From an uncultured Neisseria sp. (lineage in GTDB: Bacteria > Pseudomonadota > Gammaproteobacteria > Burkholderiales > Neisseriaceae): a stretch of 10,600 nucleotides of DNA. A program made the position numbers and the translations under genes. The notes beneath the pieces are model-generated. The model made no database searches. It was given only the letters and a program-made list of their open reading frames with translations, and had not been told where the DNA came from. Positions 6,362 through 10,600 of this stretch are shown here, piece by piece (positions within the stretch are counted from its first letter, which is position 1; every line of letters starts with the position of its first letter). The stretch is taken from the NCBI GenBank assembly GCA_937919795.1, contig CALFOA010000143.1, positions 1 to 10,600 of the forward strand, read 5' to 3'.

Positions 6362-7159
6362 TTACTCGGCTTCGATGGCGCTGATGACCAAACGGTTGTC
6401 TTGGAGGAAAACTTGTACCGCTTTATGGTTGAGGTGGGTCGGTAATTCTTGCTCGAAGGTACGGTAAATACCGGCCACCGAAACCAGCTCGGCCTGCATC
6501 GAATGGATGAAGATGCGGGCGTTGAGGTTGCCGTTGGCGCCGGCCAAGGCACGGCCGCGCATTGGGCCATAGATATGGATATTGCCGTCGGCAATCAGTT
6601 CCGCTCCTTTGCTGACCACGCCGGTTACGATTAAGTCGCCGTTTTCGGCATACACCTGCTGGCCGGAACGCACCGGCGAGGAGATGAAAATGGTCGGCTG
6701 GCTGATAACCGTGGCTTGTGGTGCGGCTGTGGAAGGTTGCGATGTAACGGCTTCGGCAGGCTCAGCGGGAGCTGGTTCGGGTGTGGCAACCGGTGCGGCA
6801 GCGGATGCGGGCTTATTGCCGGCGGGCACTTCGCTGCTGAGATTGTCGGGTTGGCTGAAGGGCAGGCCGTGTTTTTTAGCGGTGGCTTCCCAGCTGCCGT
6901 CGGAATGGCGTAAACCGGCCAAAGCCAGGCCATAACTGCGGATAACGGAAGTAATGCCGCCGATATTGAGTTCGGCGGGATTGCTGAAATCCTGTACGTC
7001 CAATACGAGCGGCATGTTTAGCTCTTTGTATTGGTCGATGCGTTGTCTGAGTGCTTTATCCAGCTCGCTGAGGCTATTGGTGTGTAGCTGCAGTGCCAGA
7101 GCATCCAGACGAGCGGATTTCATGTCGAAAACGGAGCTCATATTTGAATGACTACCCAT
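6362..7159 (-). CDS. minC: Septum site-determining protein MinC
   Basis: MinC is the FtsZ assembly inhibitor of the Min system. The N-terminal domain (about residues 9-100, with MKSARLDALALQLHT and the MPLVLDVQDF strand) acts on FtsZ. An Ala/Pro-rich linker covers about 107-155. The C-terminal MinC_C beta-helix domain (about 160-234) contains GPMRGRALAGANGN and HSMQAELVSVAGIYRT, the MinD-binding signature. At 265 residues it is longer than many MinC proteins because of the linker. The start is uncertain: ATG 7159 gives 265 residues and ATG 7141 gives 259 (MSSVFDMKS). Neither has a clear ribosome binding site. The later ATG at 7123 would remove a conserved strand. minC is first in the operon, with a candidate promoter about 20 bases upstream. 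Confidence 0.95.
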   Translation of the reverse strand: MGSHSNMSSVFDMKSARLDALALQLHTNSLSELDKALRQRIDQYKELNMPLVLDVQDFSNPAELNIGGITSVIRSYGLALAGLRHSDGSWEATAKKHGLPFSQPDNLSSEVPAGNKPASAAAPVATPEPAPAEPAEAVTSQPSTAAPQATVISQPTIFISSPVRSGQQVYAENGDLIVTGVVSKGAELIADGNIHIYGPMRGRALAGANGNLNARIFIHSMQAELVSVAGIYRTFEQELPTHLNHKAVQVFLQDNRLVISAIEAE

Positions 7160-7178
7160 AAAATTTTTAAATAGCCGA

Positions 7179-7207
7179 AGTTTACCGTGTTAATCGAATC
7201 TATTCAA
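7179..7207 (-). promoter_or_regulatory. Predicted minC operon promoter
   Basis: On the minus strand TTGAAT (7207-7202) and TAAACT (7184-7179) are separated by 17 bases, each matching four of six consensus bases. The transcript would start near 7172, a dozen bases before the longer MinC start. That would favour the inner ATG at 7141, which would have a leader of about 30 bases. Confidence 0.45.
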
Positions 7208-7352
7208 TCTGACGGATGTGGTGAAATGAAAAAATTCTAGCGGCGGGGAAGGAGTGGGGCGGAGATTGCCGCATTTGATGGTATTGAATGAAAGATAAAA
7301 TAAGGAGGGTGCGGCCATTTTACAACGGCTGTCGTAAGGAAGGCTGAACAGA

Positions 7353-7387
7353 AAAATGCCTGTCTGAAACATTCAGACAGGCATTTT
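7353..7387 (-). terminator. Uptake-sequence terminator of the alx/terC gene
   Basis: Two perfect TGCCTGTCTGAA copies face each other (7357-7368 and 7372-7383). With flanking A and T they form a 16-pair stem and a three-base loop. On the minus strand the hairpin ends in TTTTTCTG. It begins 17 bases after the stop codon of the transporter gene and separates it from the minC promoter. Confidence 0.9.
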
Positions 7388-7403
7388 CCTATTCAGCGTT
7401 ATA

Positions 7404-8387
7404 TTAAGAGGAACGTTCGTTTTTGCGGTTGTACAACAGCGAAATCATAATAGATACACCCAGTGCACCGAATACCACGGCTAACGAAGCGCCCACCGGA
7501 ATATGCACCCATTTCATAATCAACATCTTGATACCGATAAAACTCAGTACAAACGCCAGGCCGTAGTGCAGGAAGATAAAGCGGTCGGCGATGTCGGCCA
7601 GCAGAAAGTACATGGCGCGCAGGCCGAGGATGGCGAAGATGTTGGAGGTGAGTACGATAAAGGGGTCGGTGGTGACGGCGAAGATGGCGGGAATGCTGTC
7701 TACCGCAAATACTACGTCGGACAATTCCACCATAATCAATACCAGCAATAGCGGGGTGGCGATGCGTTTGCCGTTTTCAATGGTGAAGAATTTTTCGCCG
7801 TCGAGCTGGTTGCTGACGCGGATGTGTTTTTGCAGCCAAACCAGAATTTTGTTTTGGGCAAACTCGGCTTCGTCGTTATTGTCATCATTATGTTTGAGCA
7901 TTTTGATGCCGGTATAGAGCAGGAACAGGCCGAAGATATACAGTATCCACTGGAATTCGCTCACCAATACGGCGCCGACAAACACCATAATCGCCCGCAG
8001 GATAATGGCACCGAACACACCGTAGAGCAGTACGCGGTGTTGGTATTGCGGTGGTACTTTGAAATAGCTGAAAATCATCAGGAACACAAAAAGGTTGTCG
8101 ACCGCCAGCGATTTTTCCAGCACATAGCCGGTGAAGTATTCCATCACTTTTTGGCTGGCAAGCTGATGCCCCATTGCTAGGTTGTGGCCGATTTCCCAAT
8201 ACAGCCAACCGCCGAAAGCGCAGGATACGGCTACCCACACGATAGACCAAGCCAGCGCTTCTTTGGGGCTGACTTTATGGGCGCCGCTTTTTTTCAACGA
8301 CAGCATGTCGATGGCAATCATGATTAAAACGGCTACGAAGAAAACGCCGTAAAATAACGGCGAGCCGATGGATTCGGGGGTGGTCAC
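7404..8387 (-). CDS. alx: TerC-family integral membrane transporter, Alx type
   Basis: This 327-residue inner membrane protein resembles E. coli Alx along its whole length. Alx is a TerC-family protein linked to manganese export and alkaline pH. The two family motifs are present. EKSLAVDNLFVFLMIFSYF starts at Glu91 (with Asp97), and VELSDVVFAVDSIPAIFAVT starts at about residue 220 (with Glu221, Asp224 and Asp230); these acidic residues probably line the ion path. Hydrophobic segments occur at about 12-30, 45-64, 85-108, 118-142 and 146-164, with several more after 210. An acidic loop, HNDDNNDEAE at 166-175, separates the halves. The start is GTG at 8387-8385, with AGAGGA seven bases before it. 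It is a single gene with its own promoter and terminator. The predicted leader is only about 44 bases, too short for the yybP-ykoY manganese riboswitch that precedes E. coli alx. Confidence 0.93.
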   Translation of the reverse strand: MTTPESIGSPLFYGVFFVAVLIMIAIDMLSLKKSGAHKVSPKEALAWSIVWVAVSCAFGGWLYWEIGHNLAMGHQLASQKVMEYFTGYVLEKSLAVDNLFVFLMIFSYFKVPPQYQHRVLLYGVFGAIILRAIMVFVGAVLVSEFQWILYIFGLFLLYTGIKMLKHNDDNNDEAEFAQNKILVWLQKHIRVSNQLDGEKFFTIENGKRIATPLLLVLIMVELSDVVFAVDSIPAIFAVTTDPFIVLTSNIFAILGLRAMYFLLADIADRFIFLHYGLAFVLSFIGIKMLIMKWVHIPVGASLAVVFGALGVSIMISLLYNRKNERSS

Positions 8388-8404
8388 AGTGTATTCCTCT
8401 GAAA

Positions 8405-8431
8405 GATAAATGGTTTATCATTAAAAAATGA
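8405..8431 (-). promoter_or_regulatory. Overlapping dyads in the alx/terC leader
   Basis: GATAAATGGTTTATC (8405-8419, six-pair dyad, three-base centre) overlaps TCATTAAAAAATGA (8418-8431, five-pair dyad). Both lie between the predicted transcript start and the ribosome binding site. They could bind a repressor such as a Fur- or MntR-like protein, or they could be chance AT-rich symmetry. Confidence 0.3.
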
Positions 8432-8437
8432 GCGCGT

Positions 8438-8446
8438 ATTCTATCA
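8438..8446 (-). promoter_or_regulatory. Predicted alx/terC promoter (extended -10)
   Basis: The minus strand reads TGATAGAAT, an extended -10 with TAGAAT one base from consensus. I see no good -35 at the right distance, which extended -10 promoters can do without. The transcript would start near 8431, about 44 bases before the GTG. Confidence 0.5.
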
Positions 8447-8718
8447 CAAGGCCGTTTGACTGAATGATAAAACGCGAATGCCTGTCTGAAAGCGAAAAGA
8501 TATGATTGACTTTGATCTTGTATTTGGATGAATATCGAGCAAAATCAGTGTTATGCTGAATTGTCAGTATGCTCTAACAAAAATCAGCAAAACTTTTACG
8601 TACATTGGTGTATCTAAATTTAAATGCAAGGGTGTTTTCACCTGCTGTTTTGTGGTTTAATGCCAATCGGCAGGAGAGCTTATCTTGCATTATTCTTCCC
8701 CAAACAGGAGTATATTCA
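8447..8718. other. Divergent spacer between alx/terC and the OsmB-like gene; no gene seen
   Basis: Together with the alx leader this is a 331-base stretch without a gene. It holds a single unpaired uptake sequence at 8479-8490 and is otherwise AT-rich. The plus-strand frame from 8605 is only an extension of the lipoprotein frame and lacks a ribosome binding site. I found no two-box promoter for the OsmB-like gene; if its E. coli counterpart is a guide, a stress sigma factor may use poorer boxes. Confidence 0.5.
8479..8490 (+). repeat. Single DNA uptake sequence (wadDUS)
   Basis: This is a perfect TGCCTGTCTGAA without an inverted partner. It lies upstream of both divergent genes, about 35 bases before the alx -10, so it has no terminator role. 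It should still work for DNA uptake. Confidence 0.9.
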
Positions 8719-8922
8719 ATGAAACATTCTTTGACTAAAATCATCGCACTGGCCGCAATTGCCGCTTCTTTAACCGCTTGCGAAAGCATGTCTAGAACAC
8801 AGCGCAATGCTGCGACCGGTGCTGTTGTCGGCGGTGTAGCCGGCAATCTGATTGGCGGCGATACCGGTTCTACCTTGGGCGGTGCCGCTTTAGGTGGTGT
8901 AGTCGGTAGCCAAATCCGATAA
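8719..8922 (+). CDS. Small OsmB-like glycine-zipper lipoprotein
   Basis: This 67-residue lipoprotein starts at ATG 8719, eight bases after a strong AGGAG (8706-8710). The signal peptide, MKHSLTKIIALAAIAASLTAC, ends in the lipobox LTAC with lipidated Cys21. After a short basic linker (ESMSRTQRN) comes a glycine zipper: ATGAVVGGVAGNLIGG, then STLGGAALGGVVGSQIR. Length and layout closely parallel E. coli OsmB (72 residues), an osmotically inducible lipoprotein of the outer membrane. Residues after the Cys (Glu22, Ser23) do not include Asp at +2, so outer membrane sorting is expected. The role is unclear; such proteins are envelope-associated and often stress-induced. A terminator follows at 8951-8988. 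It converges on a second, smaller lipoprotein gene. Confidence 0.92.
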   Translation: MKHSLTKIIALAAIAASLTACESMSRTQRNAATGAVVGGVAGNLIGGDTGSTLGGAALGGVVGSQIR

Positions 8923-8950
8923 TTTAAAGATACGCCGCGTAGGCGGATAT

Positions 8951-8988
8951 AACAGGCCGAATTTCCGAGGAAGGAAATCCGGCCTGTT
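8951..8988. terminator. Hairpin terminator between the two convergent lipoprotein genes
   Basis: AACAGGCCG pairs with CGGCCTGTT, and after one mismatch ATTTCC pairs with GGAAAT, leaving a six-base loop GAGGAA. That gives 15 pairs in all. On the plus strand the stem runs into TTTCGTTTGC, a fair U-tract for the OsmB-like gene. On the minus strand the tail is TTATATCC, which is weaker. This hairpin is not built from uptake sequences. Confidence 0.8.
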
Positions 8989-8997
8989 TCGTTTGCT

Positions 8998-9132
8998 CTA
9001 GCGGGTGCGTGAAGTTTCAATGCCGCCGCTGATTTGGCCGTAAGCTTCAGTACGGCTGCCGCTATCGCCGCCAGAGGCGCAGGCGGAGAATAGGGTAGTA
9101 GCTAATAAGCCAAGTAAAAGAGTACGTTTCAT
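8998..9132 (-). CDS. 44-residue lipoprotein, unknown function
   Basis: A short minus-strand gene starts at ATG 9132-9130 and stops at TAG 9000-8998. Its signal peptide is MKRTLLLGLLATTLFSAC: basic start, hydrophobic core, and lipobox FSAC with lipidated Cys18. The mature part is only 27 residues: ASGGDSGSR, TEAYGQISG and GIETSRTR, with no further cysteine. AAAGG lies eight bases before the ATG, a good ribosome binding site. A weak promoter pair (TTGCTT, 16 bases, TACCAT) occurs upstream on the minus strand. The coherent lipoprotein signal, the ribosome binding site and the terminator-like hairpin after the stop argue that it is real. It faces the OsmB-like gene. I do not recognise the family. 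Confidence 0.82.
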   Translation of the reverse strand: MKRTLLLGLLATTLFSACASGGDSGSRTEAYGQISGGIETSRTR

Positions 9133-9208
9133 GGAGTTTGCCTTTCATTGTGACAACATAACAGAATGGTATCTGCTTGGTACTGTAAAGCAATTACCGC
9201 AAGGAAAC

Positions 9209-9240
9209 AATGCCTGTCTGAAACCTTTCAGACAGGCATT
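9209..9240. repeat. Inverted uptake-sequence pair in a divergent spacer
   Basis: AATGCCTGTCTGAAA and its exact complement lie head to head with two bases between (9209-9223 and 9226-9240). This is a hairpin of up to 14 pairs, allowing for a four-base loop. On the plus strand it ends in TTTTG. It lies upstream of both flanking genes, so it is not at the 3' end of any gene I can see. Confidence 0.88.
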
Positions 9241-9264
9241 TTGCTGTTTATTGACTCAACACAT

Positions 9265-9293
9265 TTGGCGGATAGGTGGTGCACAGGTACACT
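9265..9293 (+). promoter_or_regulatory. Candidate thiO promoter
   Basis: TTGGCG (9265-9270) and TACACT (9288-9293) are 17 bases apart and match three and four consensus bases. It lies downstream of the uptake-sequence hairpin, as it should to escape termination, and would give a leader of about 27 bases. No TPP riboswitch is visible. Confidence 0.35.
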
Positions 9294-9326
9294 TGGGCGT
9301 TTTGTTTTCCGGCAAACGGAGTGGAG

Positions 9327-10409
9327 ATGAAAAAAACGATTGCGGTAATCGGCGGCGGCTTGGTCGGGCGTTTGTGCGCTTGGCAATTGGCAGGGGCCGG
9401 TTGGCGAGTGAGTGTGTTTGATCAGGGCGACCGCGAGGGGCGGCAGGCGGCGGCGTATATTGCGGCGGCGATGCTGGCGCCGTTGGCCGAAGCGATTGAT
9501 GCCACACCGCTGGTGACCGCACTCGGGCGGCAGAGCGTGGCGCGCTGGCAGCGCCTGATTGAACAGTTGCCCGAGCCGGTGTTTTTGCAGCAGGCGGGCA
9601 GTTTGGTGGTGTGGCACGCGCAGGATAAGCCTTTGGCGCGTCAGTTTGAACAACAGCTCAAGCGTGCCTGGGGCAGCGATCCGGCACAATTATGGCAGGC
9701 GGAACAGTTGGCGGAACGCGAGCCGCAATTGGCCGGCCGTTTTCAGACAGGCATGTATCTGCCCGGCGAAGGCCAGTTGGAAAACCGGCAGGTGTTATCC
9801 GCCTTGGCGGCGGCTTTGGAACAAGCAGGCGTGGACTGCCGTTGGCAGAGTGAAATTACACCGCAGCAACTGGCCGGACAGTTTGATTGGCTGTTGGACT
9901 GCCGCGGCTTTGGCGCGCAAGCGGATTGGAATCATGCGGCAGGCAGCCGTTTACGCGGTGTGCGCGGCGAAGTGGTGCGGGTGTATGCGCCGGAAGTGAG
10001 CCTTAACCGGCCGGTGCGGCTGCTGCATCCGCGTTATCCGCTTTACATCGCGCCCAAGCCCAATCACCAGTTTGTGATCGGCGCCACCCAATTGGAAAGT
10101 GAAAGCGGCGCGCCAACCAGCGTGCGATCGGGGCTGGAATTGTTTTCGGCGTTGTATGCGGTGCATCCGGCGTTTGGCGAGGCGCAGGTGTTGGAATTGT
10201 CGTCCGGTTTGCGCCCGACTTTAAACCACCACAATCCGGAAATCCGTTTCAGCCGTCAGAGCCGCATGGTTGAAGTGAACGGCTTGTTCCGCCACGGTTT
10301 TATGATTTCGCCGGCAGTGTGCGAAACGGTGGTGCAGCTGTTGCAGGGGTTGGCGGACGATGCGCCGTTGCCGCAGGCGGAAGAGGGGTTGATTCGAGAA
10401 CAGGGGTAG
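9327..10409 (+). CDS. thiO: FAD-dependent amino acid oxidase, ThiO (glycine oxidase) type
   Basis: ATG 9327 is chosen because GGAGTGG (9318-9324) precedes it and the FAD-binding fold begins at once. The in-frame ATG at 9276 adds 17 residues that do not fit the fold. The 360-residue product starts with a Rossmann motif, AVIGGGLVGRLCAWQLA (Gly9, Gly11, Gly14), and Asp32 ends the second strand. AAYIAAAMLAPLAEA (about 48-62) matches the DAO-family FAD loop, with Ala where Gly is common before MLAP. Near the C-terminus, SGLRPTLNHHNPE and GLFRHGFMISPAVCE match the substrate/FAD-tail region. ThiO oxidises glycine to the imine used for the thiamine thiazole ring; a related D-amino acid or DadA-like role is possible. 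In Neisseria thiO usually sits with thiE, thiS and thiG, but none is visible here. An uptake sequence lies inside the gene. Confidence 0.87.
   Translation: MKKTIAVIGGGLVGRLCAWQLAGAGWRVSVFDQGDREGRQAAAYIAAAMLAPLAEAIDATPLVTALGRQSVARWQRLIEQLPEPVFLQQAGSLVVWHAQDKPLARQFEQQLKRAWGSDPAQLWQAEQLAEREPQLAGRFQTGMYLPGEGQLENRQVLSALAAALEQAGVDCRWQSEITPQQLAGQFDWLLDCRGFGAQADWNHAAGSRLRGVRGEVVRVYAPEVSLNRPVRLLHPRYPLYIAPKPNHQFVIGATQLESESGAPTSVRSGLELFSALYAVHPAFGEAQVLELSSGLRPTLNHHNPEIRFSRQSRMVEVNGLFRHGFMISPAVCETVVQLLQGLADDAPLPQAEEGLIREQG
9742..9753 (-). repeat. DNA uptake sequence inside the thiO coding region
   Basis: TTCAGACAGGCA, the complement of wadDUS, encodes part of the ThiO segment RFQTGMY. It is the only perfect copy inside a gene in this window and shows that the protein tolerates the repeat in that frame. 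Confidence 0.92.
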
Positions 10410-10424
10410 AGAATGGCTGGGAGC

Positions 10425-10460
10425 GCGGGCGGCTCGCCCGCAGGCAAGCGGTACGCTTGC
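10425..10460. repeat. Two tandem perfect tri-loop hairpins after thiO
   Basis: GCGGGCG-gct-CGCCCGC (10425-10441) and GCAAGCG-gta-CGCTTGC (10444-10460) are both seven-pair perfect stems with three-base loops, two bases apart. They start 15 bases after the thiO stop. No T-run follows, so they are not a classic intrinsic terminator. They could be a REP-like element, a transcript 3'-end stabiliser or a Rho-dependent end. Confidence 0.6.
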
Positions 10461-10499
10461 GTTGGTGATATACGTTCAAGCAAGGTTTAGATTTTGCAC

Positions 10500-10600
10500 T
10501 ATAGCGAAAGTGCTAAAAAACTGATACGGCGTTATCTCGCCTTGCCGTACTATCTGTACTGTCTGCGGCTCGCTGCCTTGTATCAATTCTTTATTACTTT
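10500..10600. mobile_element. Correia-type miniature element (short form), cut by right edge
   Basis: From TATAGCG at 10500 the sequence matches the known layout of the Neisseria Correia repeat enclosed element. A terminal repeat runs to about 10527. A core with TACGGCGTTATCTCGCC, CCGTACTATCTGTACTGTCT and GCGGCTCGCTGCCTTG is close to the meningococcal core as I remember it. The second terminal repeat (10580 onwards) is the inverse of the first at 17 of 21 positions. The internal part of the long form is missing, so this is the short class. Its ends differ from the meningococcal TATAGTGGATTAA. If complete, it should end about seven bases beyond the window. It has no coding capacity and would have been moved by a transposase supplied elsewhere. 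Confidence 0.85.

Noticed and set aside
7190..7372. Minus-strand 60-codon frame upstream of minC
   Set aside because: It begins inside the uptake-sequence terminator hairpin and covers the predicted minC promoter. No ribosome binding site.
8388..8500. yybP-ykoY manganese riboswitch before the Alx/TerC gene
   Set aside because: The predicted leader is about 44 bases, and the paired elements of that riboswitch are not visible further up.
8574..9020. Minus-strand 148-codon frame over the OsmB-like gene
   Set aside because: It has proline- and alanine-rich low-complexity content opposite the glycine zipper and no ribosome binding site. It overlaps both real lipoprotein genes.
9133..9326. TPP riboswitch before thiO
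   Set aside because: The conserved CTGAGA and the later conserved strand of the THI box are absent.
9276..9326. Upstream ATG for thiO
   Set aside because: It would add 17 residues before the FAD motif, has no ribosome binding site, and overlaps the predicted promoter.
9131..9421. Plus-strand 96-codon frame spanning the uptake hairpin
   Set aside because: It starts opposite the lipoprotein ATG, runs through the hairpin and into thiO in another frame, and has no family-like sequence.

Overview
The window comes from a member of the Neisseriaceae. The clearest sign is ten copies of the 12-mer TGCCTGTCTGAA (two of them with first base G). This matches the DNA uptake sequence dialect known as TG-wadDUS, described for Neisseria wadsworthii and N. 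shayeganii, and not the meningococcal GCCGTCTGAA. The gene content fits: minC-minD-minE-oxyR in one run is a Neisseria arrangement, and the right edge carries a Correia-type repeat. I see no prophage, insertion sequence with a transposase, CRISPR array or RNA gene. Most of the window is core chromosome.

From left to right: the minus strand holds the start of an unidentified membrane protein (running off the left edge) and the aspartate transcarbamoylase operon pyrB-pyrI. Upstream of pyrB are two tandem hairpins built from inverted uptake sequences. They terminate a FadL-type outer membrane protein gene, also on the minus strand, and the second appears to supply the -35 box of the pyrB promoter. 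A plus-strand gene for an unrecognised four-helix membrane protein (3682-4212) converges on oxyR across a strong bidirectional terminator. The minus-strand operon minC-minD-minE-oxyR fills 4280-7159: three genes that place the division septum, followed by the peroxide sensor regulator. An Alx/TerC-family metal transporter gene follows, with its own uptake-sequence terminator and promoter.

From 8719 two very small lipoprotein genes converge across a shared hairpin: a 67-residue OsmB-like glycine-zipper lipoprotein on the plus strand and a 44-residue lipoprotein on the minus strand. Next come a divergent spacer with another inverted uptake-sequence pair and a plus-strand FAD oxidoreductase of the ThiO type. 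The window ends in two tandem tri-loop hairpins and a Correia-like miniature element cut by the right edge.

The genes cover pyrimidine synthesis, cell division and peroxide response, metal and hydrophobic-compound transport, envelope lipoproteins, and probably thiamine thiazole synthesis. I found no convincing new multi-gene system. The most noteworthy points are the way uptake sequences and repeats are reused as terminators and promoter parts, the divergent Correia-like element, the 44-residue lipoprotein, and the unidentified membrane protein.
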